Shown one piece after another: positions 24,300 to 37,279 of a DNA stretch of 64,000 nucleotides (position 1 is the stretch's first letter; each line of letters starts with the position of its first letter). The notes beneath the pieces were generated by a model. It had not been told where the DNA came from and ran no database searches. It worked only from the letters and a program-made list of their open reading frames with translations. The position numbers and the translations under genes are program-made. The DNA is taken from NCBI GenBank assembly GCA_018292915.2, contig JACVVK020000222.1, positions 663,501-727,500 on the forward strand, in the 5' to 3' direction. The stretch is from Batillaria attramentaria (Eukaryota > Mollusca > Gastropoda > Batillariidae).

Positions 24300-25244
24300 G
24301 CACACACAGAGCGGGACGTTGGACCAGCCTGACAGAATCTGTCACGTTTATTTGTAACAGTCCCTGAAGTCAGACTGAAAACAATACGTATTTCAATTTA
24401 ATTATTTAAAAAGCCCTTTCGTTTTGCGTTGGTTTTTTGTGGGTTTTTTTTTTCCAAATCGTTGGTCGAAGTGTTGTTTTTGTTGTTGCTGTTGTTTGTT
24501 AGTTTCTTCATTTGTTTTCGCTGCTGCCGGTTTTTATTTTTATTTTATTGTTTTCTTTTGCTGAGTGTTGTTGTTACATTAAAAAGCACGCACTGAAAAC
24601 TAATGCAGCCTATCCTCCCCTCCCCCCCCCTCCACACACACGCACACACACACACACATATACACACTGCACTAGCGACCCCCCCCCCACCCCCCCTCCG
24701 GCCCCCCTCATTTCCACCCCGCCACCCCCTTCCATCCCACCTCTACTTCAGTCCACCATCATCACCTTCGCATCAGTACGACGTTGCCTCTCTGCTCTAA
24801 GAATACGTGACAGACACGCTTTCGCAACAGCGGTGTTTCTGCCGAGCAAAGCAACCACGTTATGATGCTGATCCCGACAAGTATGCGGTCGGCCCCAATC
24901 GCTTTGTTCACGGCATGTTCCAATATTGACTTATCCTCAGTTGGGTCAACGGCGTGACGTCTGCGGCTTGGACCAATCGCCGAGGCGATAACATTTGGAA
25001 CGCCAGAAGCACGAGAGGGATTAGTATAGCGAAATAACTTTTCTTTTTAGTGGTCGAAGCACAGCCATACTTCGTCGGTCGCAGTGTTAAGGGGTCGAAG
25101 AGGTGACCGTTACAACCAGCGGTAGCTGGTAAGCCCTCCTTTTGAAAACACACCTCCTCCTTCCGCTCTATTTGGACCAAAAGAAAAAAAAAAAGACTGA
25201 TGCCGGTGGTATTGCATGTGTTAAAGTAACTTGATTCGAGCTGA

Positions 25245-25552
25245 CGATGTTTGTTTCTATCTTTTTTTCTCTCTCTCTTCTTTTTTTTTAAATTTCTTGT
25301 TTGTTTGTTGTTGTTTTTTATAAGAGGGTGTTTGTTTTGGGGTTGTTTTTTGGTTGGTTTAAGTGGGATTTTTTGGTCAGTTGTTGAGTTTGGGGTTTTT
25401 TGTTTTGTTTTGTTTTTTGTTGTTGTGTTTGTTTGTTGTTGTTGTTGTTGGGTTTTTTGTTTGTTTGTTTGGTTTGTTTTTCTTTTGGGGGGTAGAGGAG
25501 TTGTATTTTGTTTTTGTTTTTATTTACTTTGTGTGTGTGTGTGTGTGTGTGC

Positions 25553-25583
<31 letters not shown>

Positions 25584-25588
25584 CGTGC

Positions 25589-25645
<57 letters not shown>

Positions 25646-25670
25646 TTGGCTGGTTTGTTGTTGTTGTTGT
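25245..25670 (+). repeat. G/T island with long (GT)n
   Basis: A TTTG/TTG island passing into about 110 bp of GT with GCGTGC interruptions. Confidence 0.92.
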
Positions 25671-26360
25671 TTTGGATGGTGGGAGGAGGCACTACGCTCA
25701 AAGTCTCCTTGCGTATGAGGTGATGCTCCAGTGTGACTGACATCCCGTCCGTTATAACTTTACGGCCTCTAATCTTGAAGCAATCAGACACTTATATAAC
25801 CTGCACAACTTTCCTTGGCCTGCGGTCCCGTACACTTAGACTATAAACAGAAAACGCACAATTGCCTGCACTGACGCTGAGTATGGGTCTACAACTGATG
25901 GCCCGACGGCCTGCCCTGACCCAGATACGGTCCTGTAATGTCATAACTCGATACATCAAACCGTTTCAAGAGCACAGATATCAGGTATTCGGCAAACACT
26001 TCACGTTTCTCCACTAAGGACGGTTGCTGTTTGCTGGATGCGTCCATTGTATCTTTAAAATTCCGGTGCAAGTTTTTGAACTCTTGAAAACTCTCGCGGC
26101 AGCCGGGTCAGTCACTGATCAACAACTCCCACTCAGTCGATGTTGTCAGGTCAAGTTTAGCACGCAGACGGGAAAGTTTAATATTTTATGCAGAGAAAGT
26201 TGTTGTTGTTGTTGTTGTTGTTGTTGTTGATGATCAGTGATGATGATGATGATGATGATTGTCAATAGTCAACTGAGTTATTGTAACTTGGCACCGGCCT
26301 AGGAATCGAGATCAAGGACTCATTCTCGCTCCAACTCAGTACTGAGTCTTCTTTTCATGG

Positions 26361-26362
<2 letters not shown>

Positions 26363-26423
<61 letters not shown>

Positions 26424-26466
26424 TGTGTGTCTGTGTGTCTGTGTGTCTGTGTGTGTCTGTGTGTGG
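26363..26466. repeat. (GT)n / (GTCT)n microsatellite
   Basis: GT tract followed by GTGTCT units. Confidence 0.93.
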
Positions 26467-27971
26467 TTGTGTATGGGTGTGCGTCGGTGTTTCATAGGTG
26501 TCAGTATGTATAGTTTTACGTGGACTCACACTCCGCACACTCCGCGGGACAATGCTGACGAATGCCGCTATATGAAAACCGACCAGTCGGCTGTATCACA
26601 ATGATCATAAACTTGACCCTCGTTTTCTCTTCCAAATACTGACATACAAAGTCATATAAACATACAGACAAATGACCCACGGGAGGTTTGACGCTGTGAC
26701 GAAAAAAATAAAACAGTAGTAACTGTGAGAAGAACTACATGAAAACACAACGAAAAGAAAAATGTCTACAGAGGGTTGTGTGACGTCTGACACTGAGCCA
26801 AGTTTTTTTTTTTTTTAATTTAAAAAAAAATGAATTTTTCTCTTGTTCCACAAAGTTATGTAGCCAGAACCCAAACAAAACAAATCAACTTGAGAAAAGG
26901 TTTTGAGTGACAGCTTTCAGTTTATCAAACAATTGACCCTGTCTACAGCGGTTGCGTTGTTGACCGTAGCGTATTTCTCCGACAAGTTACTTTTGCCGGT
27001 TTTGTCGATTTTGAATTGTTTGTCAGTTTGGTTGGGTGGTGTTGTTGGATTTTGTCTTGTTCAGTGTTGTTGGTTTTTTTTTTTTTTTTTGGGGGGGGGT
27101 GTTTGTTTGTTTGTTTTGTTGTTGTTGTTGTTTGGGGGGGGGGGGAGGGTTGTTTGTTTTTTTAATGTTGTTGTTTGTTCGTTTGTTTTGGGTTGGGGTT
27201 TTGGAGGGGGGTGTTTGTTTGTTGTTGTTGTTTGTTTGTTTTTTGTTTTGTTTTTGCCTTTTTCTGGGTTGTTTGTTTGTTTGTTTTGGGGGAGGGGGGT
27301 TGGGGTCGAAGAAAAAGCAGCTTCTGAGGAGGTAAACAATATGATGTCAACTACTGACTGAGTCACGTCAGTGATCAGCCAGCGGCCGGATCCCGGATGA
27401 TAATGACTGACAGCCAGTCAGTGATTCGGCTTTCAAAATTAATCACACTACTCTCGACTTCAGTTTTCCCCCCATCAGATTTGCGAATATGTTGCCGGGG
27501 TTTTTAACTGATCATCTGGGTCAGTTTGACACTGATTTAATTTTGTTACGGGAGCTCAGCCTGTCAGAACTAAACGGATCCGGGACTTGCCTGACCGTAG
27601 TCCGGTCCAGTCCGCTCCGAATCAGTGGCGACTCCGGGCCGGCGGTACCCCCGGGCTAGTATCAGTATATCAGTCCTTGACTCCGGCTCAGTGCTGGTTC
27701 CCCCCTCGAGAAGTCACTTCCAAAGTGTCATACACAAATAATTCTTTAAGTTATTATCTTGCTGAGAAAAACTGGTCCAGCTGCGGTTTTGTTTTTTCGT
27801 TGTTTTTGTTGTTGTTTTTCGATGAACTCAGTAACGGGAGGGGAGAATGCCCGATAGCTCAATGGATAACATAACGGTTTACTACAGTTACTCCCCTTGC
27901 GCTATTTGTTACTCATCGAATCGCAGCCTCTCGATATTTTTCGGGAAAGTCCGGGAAACAACCGATGTCCG

Positions 27972-28502
27972 ATGGATACGGGACTTATCGCAGCAATGGT
28001 GGTATTGGCGTTGTTGGCGGGGTATATTCTGACATCATGTATCCTGTTACGGTATCCGAACCTCCTGCACAAAAAGAAGAAACTCGCCTTTCGCCCAGTG
28101 CACATCAGCCACAGAGGAGGTGAGTGGTTTAACTGAACATTCATGGTGACTAAGCAGGTGCTCTGTGGTGATTGAACGAACTCGTGAGGTTCTGGCCGGA
28201 GTCACATGCTAGCTGTTACACTTACAGTGGACAGCATATTATCGGTCTAATCAAAGCAGAGTATGATCTGGTTCTGAATATGAATGTTTCACTGTCGGCA
28301 ATCAGCCTGTACGCTTGGGTTACACAGCCACACGGCAAGCTTTGTCTACAGGTCTTTGTTTTCTGTCTCGCTGTTGTTTACAATTACAGCTAGTTCGTTT
28401 TGTTTTGTTTTATTCACGACGGGATAAATTGAAAGACAGGTGAAAAAGTTGCCTGCAAAAGGAAAATTCTCGCTCTCTCTCTCTCTGTCTCTCTCTCGCA
28501 CA

Positions 28503-28559
<57 letters not shown>

Positions 28560-31138
28560 CTAAACACCCGTGCACATGTTCCAATACACGCATACGCAGT
28601 TTTATGCACTCAGTGACACTGACTCATTCATTTGATTTAATTATCTTGCAGGTGCAGCTGAAAACCTGGAAAATACAATGGCGGCATTCCAACAGTAAGT
28701 GCACTTTTGCACTTCTGCGCATTTTATGCACACTGCAACTACAAAATATATTCCACCAGAAGGGGGGGGGGGGGGGGCAGGCATAGCTGCTTGATGGGTT
28801 GAGTTGCTTTGGAAATGTTCAGCCCACCGAATTTGAAAAATAAATGCAATTCTAAAATCCAAAACTTCAGTAGCTGAGCTGACCCTTCGCACCACGTGAT
28901 TGTAATGTTTTTTTGTCCAGTGTGTAAAAGAATGCGTGTGATTCACGTGAGCGTGCGTGTTGGGTTCAGTTCGCGGCACTTTGAGCCGATTCATGAAATT
29001 GGGTAAAGCGCCTATACAATACTCATTATTATTATTGAGTGTAGCAGGCATGGAAGTTTTTTTTGTTTGCACCCTAGAAATGGCCAATCATCAAAGACCA
29101 GGCTTAAATTTGGTGCATGCATGCAATATATAACTGCAGGCCAGGTTAGTATAACAATTGTAAATGACGAACAAAAGATTTTGGTGGGAGTCCGATTTGT
29201 GCTGATTGTGGTGCATGTGTATGCCACAAGAGAGAAGTGCTGCCACGCACATGAAGAGCACTGGTTGTAATTTTTATCTTGGTACTTCTGCAATTCTGCT
29301 TTCAGCGCTATTTCAACCGGAACTCAGATGTTGGAGCTGGACTGTCACCTGACGAAAGACGGCCAAGTCGTCGTGACGCATGATGTCACACTCAAACGCA
29401 CATGCGGAGAAGAAGTTGCCATTGCTGAAACTGACTATAAGGCAGGAGATTTCACTGTTTTCTGTCTGAACTGTAAATGTAATAATGTTGTAAAATTATG
29501 CATGATCCACCATTTTCTTCGTCTTATTTTTTTTTCTTTTCTTTTTTTTAACTGTTTTATCTTTACTACTTTATTAGCCTTGTCAGGAAGTTCAGGTTGC
29601 TTCCCCTAGAGGCAGGAAAAATCGGTATTACACATCACAGCTGGTGACAGTAGTGACAGCTATTCTACAGCACACCTGCTAGTCAGGCGCATACCTATTG
29701 AGGCATTGTTCATCTCCACTGTTCTCTCTCTGACTTGTGATGTTTAAAATGTGTGTGATCTCCTGAGTGTGGCACATATTTAGACAATATGTAGGCATCT
29801 TTCATTCTTTGGTTTCTTCCTTCAGGTCCCATTGTGTGCTCATGCATTAATGTTTTATTTTTTCGGACTCTAGGATCTTCCATTGCTAAAACCTGTGCTT
29901 GGACTGGATTTCAATTCATGTGAGTACACCATCTTAATGGACGGCTCCACTCCCGTCAATCCATAGGGTCGAGCCCCCAGAGCTCAGCCAATCATGTCCC
30001 GCGGAATACTGAGCACAACACGTGGTATGGTCTGGCAAACTTCTTGCCAGACACTACAACGCGGGAAGCACATGTAGTTTGATATGACTGAAACATGGAA
30101 AGAAAGCAGTAAAGTCCATTGATGTCATTTTAGGAAAAGACTATTGCGTCAGTCTCTTTCAATCTTGAAATCACCCATTTTCCCCTACAGTGATATTATG
30201 GATGTACTGTGTTTTGCCAATACACGGCAGAGTAAAGAGGCGGGGCTTTGGTCTCAGAGTGGAGTCGTTTATTGCAGTAACAGAACATTAGAGATGGATC
30301 TAGGTAGTGAGTGCATAATTTGTATGTGGGGGGGGGGGGGGGGGGGGGGGGGGTAGGTAAGAGAGGTGCAAACGTGGTGGTTTATGAACATTTAAGACCT
30401 AAGTAAATTTAGAACCTGCTGTTTAACCCTTTCAGCCCTGAAGGAATCTCAATAGCGATAACGCTCTCTGCCTGGGAGTTTTTCCAAGCGTGCTAGATCT
30501 AAAGCTGGGCTCTTGCATACAAAACCCTATTTCTCAAGAAGTATCGGATCCATCCTATAGGGGAATCTTCCACTGTGCAAAGCGTATGAGAGTCGGTCAC
30601 ATGCACGCATAATTATTATTGTTAGGGTCTGCGAGACCGTACGTGATACGGTGGCAGGGCTGAAAGTGTTAACCATTTTAGAGAACTGATGTGACTAGAT
30701 CCCCCCCCCCCCCTCTTAATTTTGCTGCACATCTTTTTTCTTTTTTTTCTGCTGGCAGATCATCAAGTAACCGGTGAGGATCGAAGGATGCCACTGCTGA
30801 GGGATGTTTTTGCTGCCTTTCCCAATCTGCCTATCAATGTAGATGTAAAAGTGAATGACGATCAGCTCATTGCTGAGGTATGGTTGCGTTTGTGTGTGTT
30901 TGTGTTAATGGGATGTTTGTTTTACACTGACCACCCTGTATGTCTGCCTGGTGATTCGGGAATTTTTTTTTTTTTTGGGGGGGTGTTTTTTTTGGGTTTT
31001 TTTTTTTTTTGCTTCTGTTACCGTTTTTCAGGTATTTTTTGTTTTGTTGTTTTGGAGTGTTTGTTTGGTTTTTTTGGTTGTTGTTTTTTTTGTGTGTGTG
31101 TGTGTGTGTGTGTGTTGTTTTTTGTTGTTTTTTTTTTT

Positions 31139-31170
<32 letters not shown>

Positions 31171-32757
31171 TCTTCCTCCCTCTCAACATTTTGGGAAAAT
31201 TTGAATATGGAAATATGCTGTCATTGTCATTGGTGATGTTGGTCGGAAGGTATGATTTCTTAATTACAGTGCAACGTCATGCGCTAGAATTTTTTTTGTT
31301 CATGATTGCTAGATCTGTGGAAGACTTTAATGCAGATGGTTATTTTATCATATATATATAAATATATTTGTAAAAGATCTGCTGCTTTGTTTTCAGGTGA
31401 ACTTATTAATTCAAGAATTCAACAGAGAACATCTTACAGCATGGGGAAACCACAATGCACAAGTTGTAGAAAAACTTTACAAGACAGTAAGTATACGATT
31501 GTACACAGAAAACAAAATTCACCTCAGTGTATCACAGTTACCTGTGTTCACTTATTGCATCCAGGAGTATATATATATTTAGCTGATACTAAGTGTTACC
31601 CCCCTTCCCCCACCCCCCAGCCCAACCTTCCCGCGAGCCATCTTTTGTTGCCCTTGTATATCTACTAGCAGTGAGTGCCTTGACAGAGTTAAAGATTGCA
31701 TCCCCTTGACCATTCCCTAATTCAGTGATATTGATAATTGCTTGATAGTCTGCTATGTCCATTATGGTACATGTGTGCCACTATGGATCCTTTGCATGCA
31801 CGTGCACTAATGAGACTGGAAGAAATGCCACCATCTTTGAGTGTCGTTCTCACATGCATCAAGACACTTTAAACTACATTTTGGATCTGTTAGATGTATT
31901 ATCCAAGGGTGAAAGTTGTCCGTGTGGGGCACGGAATCCGTATTTTTATCTGCGCAAAATACGGAATCCGTATTTTTGAAAAAAATGAAAGAAAAAAAAT
32001 CCATGTAATATTCCGTTCGGCATTCGCATGGTCGAACCTGGATGAGAAGAAAACTTGTTTGGCCAATGGCTGTCGTCCGATCTCGTCAGTCAGCCAATCA
32101 GAAGCGTCAGCGACCAGCGCGCGGTCGCCGTTTTGCAGCTCACAAATGTTAGCATCCATGATTATCCAGCATGCCACTCACCTCTGCAACCGTTGCTTGC
32201 TGTCAATAAAAGCAGCATGTATTCTGGAATGGTTAGTGTGTTTGTGTAAGAGTTGTTTGTCCTGTGATGCACTTGCACAATGGATGCTTGTTTGATAACT
32301 AATATGCTGGTGTGTTTTTCACAGAATCCCAACGTGCCACTGATATTTTCCCTGAGAAGAGTTGCTGTCCTTATTGCGCTGTTCTACACTGGCTTGCTTC
32401 CCTTCATACCTCTCAAGGAGTCGCTTCTTGAGATAATCATGCCAAGTATTATACTCGAGTAAGTCTCTGTGATAGTGATTTACTGGTCGAAATAACAATA
32501 GCAGATCGACCATCCTTGTGGTGAAAGTTACTAAACAGACACCACAGATTTATGAAGCACTTAGACCCCTTTTACCATTGCACACATTTGTGAGTTATTG
32601 TGTGTTTGTAAGCCTGGTACATAAGATTACTTTATTAATCCCTCAAGAGGAAATTTCATGTCCGCCCAGACACAGCGACAGTACAATACAATACATTAAA
32701 TTCATTAAAATTCTGTGCACAGACACAGTAGGTAGGTAGGCGTTTGTGGGTTTAACG

Positions 32758-32796
<39 letters not shown>

Positions 32797-34475
32797 CGCA
32801 AAGATGGTTGTATGCCGCACATACTAGTTTACAGGTACTACCGCAAGACGGCAGACCTGCATACATGTATATGTATTCTTAGCATGGTACATGCATCGGT
32901 GTGTTTCTGGAGTGCATTTGTACGTATACTTTAATTTTCTCACACATGCACACACTGAAACCAGTTTTGTGACTTTGTATGTTTGGATATATTTCAGATA
33001 TTGTTTTTTGGTTTTTGGTTTTCAGTAAGAGGAATTTTAAACGGGAGTTTTCTAGAATGCAGACACTTCTGTTTCGAGTGGTGGATATGTAAGTATTTCA
33101 TTCTGTATTGGTGCGAGGGTGTCAGTTAATTTGCTCATTCATGTCAGACTGGGGATTGCGTTAAATTTAGTAAGTGGGGTACTAGGCGAGCACCCTTCCG
33201 GTAAAAGTAAGGTGACCCATTAGCAGGGGTGGCAGAGTTCCGATTCAGATCGGATTTCCAATTTGAAATTTCACCTGAATCCAGATTTCCGATTTGGCAG
33301 AAAATCATACGTGTTTGGGGGGGGGGGGGGGGGGGGGAATTCCGATTTGCAGGGTGGCAGATTTCCGATTCAGACCGGATTTCCAATTTCGAGACCGTCT
33401 TCGGCGGAGTACAAGTTGCAATGGCCTCCTCTTGAACTAGAAACACTTTGTCAATTTTTTCGGTGTTCCTTGCATTCCGATCTTGAGGGCCAATTCAGTT
33501 TCAGGACTGCTGCGGTAAGCTGTCTTGCCATCCGCGTCCCCCCCCCCCCCCCCCCCCCCGCTTGTCAATTTTTTCTGGCTTTCCTTGCATTCTGAAGGTC
33601 GCATCTTTATCGTATCATCAAACACAGAAGGTATTCCGACAGAAGCTTCGTGCGCATGTCAAATCTTCCCACTGCAGTGGGACATCTTTATCGTATCATC
33701 AAACACAGAAGGTATTCCGACAGAAGCTTCGTGCGCATGTCAAATCTTCCCACTGCAGTGGGGCATCTTTATCGCATCATCAAACACAGAAGTTATTCCG
33801 ACTGAAGCTTCGTGCACATGTCAGATCTTCCCACTGCAGTGGGTTCCCCTGTGTGAAGTCTGAAACAGTTTAATGCTTTCCAAGATGTGAGTGGTAGTCA
33901 AGTTTCCATAGTGAAGTACATTGTATTCATGGTTATTGCAGTGTATACATTGTGAAAAGTAATGGTGGTTGCGGTACTGTATGTTCTTGATGGAAATTTT
34001 CGGGTGTCATAATTGAATAATACAAATTTGCTTATGTCTTCTTCTTTTTTCTTTTTTTGCCAGCCTGCTAATGCGGCCAGCACTGATTCACCACTTAGAA
34101 AAGAGGGGGATACAGGTACTGTTTGTTGACTTTCCTGTTAAGTATTGTTTTGGGGGTATGTTTTTGTTTGTTGTTGTTTTTGCATATGAAGCTGATCTGA
34201 AATATGACAGTAAACTGAAATTGCTATCAGGGCTTGAAGATTGTGTACTTGCTGTTAGTTTCATTGTGGCATTTCACTACATTTATTAATAAGTTGTTCA
34301 GCATGTTGGTTGATTGGGGGGGGGGGGGGGGTGTCCACAGCTTGGATCAGATTGTGGGAATGATCTCCCAGTTTCGATCAGATATGCAGACACAAAACTA
34401 TCTTTTAAAACAAATCTGAAAACCCACCTCTTCACAGCTTTCATCCAATATCTGTTGCCACATCATCATCTTGCT

Positions 34476-34551
<76 letters not shown>

Positions 34552-34789
34552 GCCACAGGCAGCCTGTATATGATGCTGCACATTATGTGTTTGTAGTTAA
34601 ATGTACCGGGTATGTGTGGAGGCATGTTGCGTGTGTTTCTGGGTGAGTGAGTGTGTGTTGATTGTAAGGCGCCCTGAGCTCCTGCGAGAGGGAGGGCGTC
34701 CCTTATTTTATTTATTATTTATTATTATTGGCTCCCTTGTGTAACAATGGGAGTCTATGTATTAACCTTCCGTCGTCTGTCTGTCCGTC

Positions 34790-34842
<53 letters not shown>

Positions 34843-36517
34843 AGAAAACTTTAACATCGTCATTTTCTCAGAATCTACAAACACCAGAGGCACCAAACTT
34901 GGCATGCTGATAGACAACCACAAGACCTTTCAAAATATATCATTTTGAATGACCTTGACTCAAGGTCAAGGTCACTAAAGCGCTCTGAAAATTTTACATT
35001 GGCATTTTCTCTTAATCTACAAACACCAGAGGTTTTAAACTTTGCATAATGATAAACATTGATAAGAACTTTACAGATGTACATGTAGTCAGTGGCCTTG
35101 TGTCAAGGTCAAGGCCGTACAAGCTATTTTGGTGAAACCTTAACATTGGCATTTTCTCAGAAACAACAAACAGCAGAGGTGCCAAACCTGGCGTGCTGAT
35201 AGAAAGTGATAAGACCTATGCACACATGCCATCTTAAATGACCTTGACTCAAGGTCAAGGTCATTAAAACAGTCTGTTGGGAAATTTTACATTTGCATTT
35301 TCCCAGAATCTAGAAGGATCAGAAGCCTCAAAATATGTGTGATGATTGACATTGGCAGCACCTTTACAGACATACCTGTGTTCAGTGACTTTTTGTCAAG
35401 GTCAAGGCCATGCAAGCGTTTTTTTTGGAAACTTTAACCTTGGCATTTTGTTCAAAACAACAAACAGTAGAGGCACCAAATGAGGCATGATGATAGACAG
35501 CAATGAGACCTACCTTTCTGAATGACCTTGACTGAGGTCAAGGTCATTAAGGCTAGCTGTTATGAATTTCAACATTAACATTTTCGGGGGAACTACAAAT
35601 ACTAGAGGCATCGAACTTGGCATGGTGATATAGACATTGATGAGATCTCATTTGAATGACCTTGACCAAAGGTCAAGGCCATACAAACTGTTTCGGGGAA
35701 AATCGTAATATTGCCAGGGACTCAGACTCAGAGACACTTTACTTGGCATGATAATGGATAGTGAAAAGAGCTTTACAAACATAATCTTGTGAATGACCTT
35801 GACCTGTGTCACAAGGGAGCCATGGAGGCTTCTGCCTCTCTAGTTATTATTATAATGTGACAGGTAGTGTTTTAGAGTGTTGGACTTCAACAATATTGAC
35901 TCCTTTTCACAGTTATTTAACGGGCAAATTCCACCTTTGCTAAAAGCCAACTTATGTTTTGGAACACTAGCTTTCATTCTTGAGTGCGTCTGTACGCTCA
36001 AAATACTTCATCTTGATGATTAGTACAGCTCTTAATGCAATACAGTGTTGTTTACACTCTGTGTGAGCAGTCAAACATTCAAATTCTACGACTGTTGTTA
36101 CAACTCCTGGAGCACTCACTGTGGTCGTCGCATCATCGAGCACGCTTCCGTTGGCTCAGTGCCAGCGTTGCAGGCACAGTAACTGTCCAGGTGTCTAAAC
36201 AGTGTGATGATAGATTTCACAAAAACAGCTCAGAATGATCTTTGAGCATAAAATTGTTGCTTTAACCCCGTTAACATGACTGTGTGCATGTCTGTCTGTG
36301 TGTGTGTGTGTGCGCGCGTGCGCGCATGCCTGCATCTGCATTTGCTACACAGAGAATTAAAAGTGGATTTCTCTTTACTCTGCAGACATATTTATGGGTG
36401 CTGAACAGTGAAGAGGAATTCGAGCGAGCATTCAGGATTGGAGCCACCGGTGTAATGACAGACTTCCCCACCATGTTGCGAGACTATCTCGATCAGAAAC
36501 ATCCTGGATGGAGATAA
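27972..36517 (+). CDS. GDPD1: Glycerophosphodiester phosphodiesterase / lysophospholipase D, GDPD1-like
   Basis: Exons: 27972-28119, 28652-28694, 29306-29441, 29874-29919, 30759-30877, 31397-31486, 32325-32458, 33026-33088, 34064-34115 and 36386-36517. They sum to 963 nt (320 aa plus stop), close to the roughly 314 aa of vertebrate GDPD1. Residues 4-26 form one membrane anchor. The GDPD domain starts at HISHRGG (His47), followed by ENT, the metal-binding ELD (Glu74, Asp76) and the second catalytic His in THD (His89). TGVMTDFPT near the C-terminus is typical of the family. GDPD1/GDE4 acts as a lysophospholipase D, making lysophosphatidic acid or N-acylethanolamines on internal membranes. Exon 3 ends AAG before GCAGGA, a probable GC-AG intron. 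The introns hold MITEs, an 81-bp tandem repeat and a LINE tail. Confidence 0.95.
28800..29040 (+). mobile_element. SINE-C 3' part (GDPD1 intron 2)
   Basis: GCTTTGGAAATGTTCAGCCC to TTGAGCCGATTCATGAAATT and an (ATT)n end. Confidence 0.7.
29442..29443 (+). promoter_or_regulatory. Probable GC splice donor (GDPD1 intron 3)
   Basis: The coding match ends at ...DYK with AAG, followed by GCAGGAG. The next exon starts GATCTTCCA after CTAG, in phase, continuing DLPLLKP. No GT donor nearby keeps both the alignment and the frame. Confidence 0.65.
30427..30668 (+). mobile_element. TTAA-flanked MITE, copy 2 (GDPD1 intron 4)
   Basis: Same ends as copy 1 (CCCTTTCAGCCCTG; CAGGGCTGAAAGTG) and the same TTAA flanks. 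No coding capacity. Confidence 0.82.
33602..33850 (+). repeat. 81-bp tandem repeat, three copies (GDPD1 intron 8)
   Basis: Units start at 33602, 33683 and 33764 with CATCTTTATCG and share AACACAGAAGG, GAAGCTTCGTGC and CCACTGCAGTGG. The period is a multiple of three, so it stays open in two frames; no start, splice or conservation evidence makes it coding. Confidence 0.9.
34330..34725 (+). mobile_element. 3' end of a Jockey/CR1-like LINE
   Basis: The frame NDLPVSIRYADTKLSFKT, then NLKTHLFTAF is the usual last coding part of such LINEs. A (GT)n tract of about 65 bp follows, then a tail with GTAAGGCGCCCTGAGC and an ATT-rich end. Confidence 0.65.
34730..35821 (+). mobile_element. GGCTCCCTTGTG-ended element with tandem AGGTCA units
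   Basis: The left end GGCTCCCTTGTGTAAC and right end GTCACAAGGGAGCC are inverted. After a (TGTC)/(GT)n tract, seven units of about 140 bp follow, each centred on a TGACCTTGAC..TCAAGGTCAAGG motif (near 34951, 35091, 35236, 35383, 35520, 35656, 35793). Two unit types alternate, giving a dimer of about 285 bp. It sits in GDPD1 intron 9. Confidence 0.75.
36035..36238 (-). repeat. Dispersed repeat R2, inverted copy
   Basis: Inverted relative to 51660 (GGCTCAGTGCCAGCGTTGCA; ACTGTCCAGGTGTCTAAAC), in GDPD1 intron 9. Confidence 0.5.
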
Positions 36518-36961
36518 AACTGACAGATCCAGGCCAGTCCACAAGTTGCAACTGTCAGTCAATCATACAGTCTTTGAGGCCAGACAGATCCAGTTATGGT
36601 TTCACTAAGGCTAAGTCGCTAAGGCCAGGCCATTTCTGTGTATACTGGTATTTGATACAATAGTTGTTTTATATATATATACATGCGAACATACATACAT
36701 ACATACATATATACATACACACACACACGCACACACACACACACACACACACACTGTCAGTCATACACTGATACAGTCTTTGAAGCCAGACAAAAATGAA
36801 CCTGTGGTTTCACAACTGCCAGTCATACTGTCGCTTGCGCCAAGTCACTTCTCTTATTTATACTATTCATGCGTACTGCCAATCGGACAGTCTTTGAGGC
36901 CAGACAGATCCAGTTATGGTGTCACTAGGGCCAAGTTGCTAAGGCCAGGGCCTGTATGTAA

Positions 36962-37214
36962 AAGTCGAGGTTAATTTAACACACGGCTACGGGCCTAACC
37001 CAGACTAGGACAAAAGAAACCCCAAAAGCAAAATTAAATAAAACAGAAACCAAAAGAAGGAAGAAAAAGTCCTTCTATAACGGCTCAGGCACCTTGCTGG
37101 AATGGGCCCGCTTCCTGATTTAAATAAAAAACAACAGAAAATTTTACCGGCCCTAGAGCTAGTTTAGTTCGAGGTTATACTCTAGCCTGGGACTAAAAGC
37201 CCTAACCTCGACTT
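36962..37214. mobile_element. MITE with TIR AAGTCGAGGTTA
   Basis: The left end AAAGTCGAGGTTA and the right end TAACCTCGACTT are inverted copies about 230 bp apart. The right half is repeated at the left edge of this window. Possible TA at both flanks, but not certain. It lies just downstream of GDPD1. Confidence 0.65.
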
Positions 37215-37279
37215 CAATATACTGGCCCAGATCTGTACATGTATGCTGTCATGTATGCACGTGCGCATACATACAGTTA

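Larger units (their letters stand above)
22576..27971. other. Spacer between chitin synthase and GDPD1 (divergent)
   Basis: Contains SINE-B, a TTAA MITE, (CT)n at 24255-24292, G/T islands and CAGT-rich sequence (27345-27560) before GDPD1. The missing 5' chitin synthase exon(s) and both promoters should lie here; no TATA box or convincing first exon was recognised. Confidence 0.6.

Noticed and set aside
24908..25180. Minus-strand ORF with one hydrophobic segment (YFAILIPLVLLAFQML)
   Set aside because: Could be a chitin synthase N-terminal piece, but splice borders and phase could not be made to fit.
25889..26071. Minus-strand 60-aa ORF (MDASSKQQPSLVEKREVFAE) as chitin synthase start
   Set aside because: Composition is plausible, but no link in phase to the exon at 22575 was found.
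33525..33863. 112-aa ORF over the 81-bp repeat
   Set aside because: Starts in a poly-C run within an intron of a well-supported gene; no independent support.
34951..35820. CRISPR-like regularly spaced repeats
   Set aside because: Eukaryotic context, diverged units and no unique spacers; a tandem repeat inside a transposable element.
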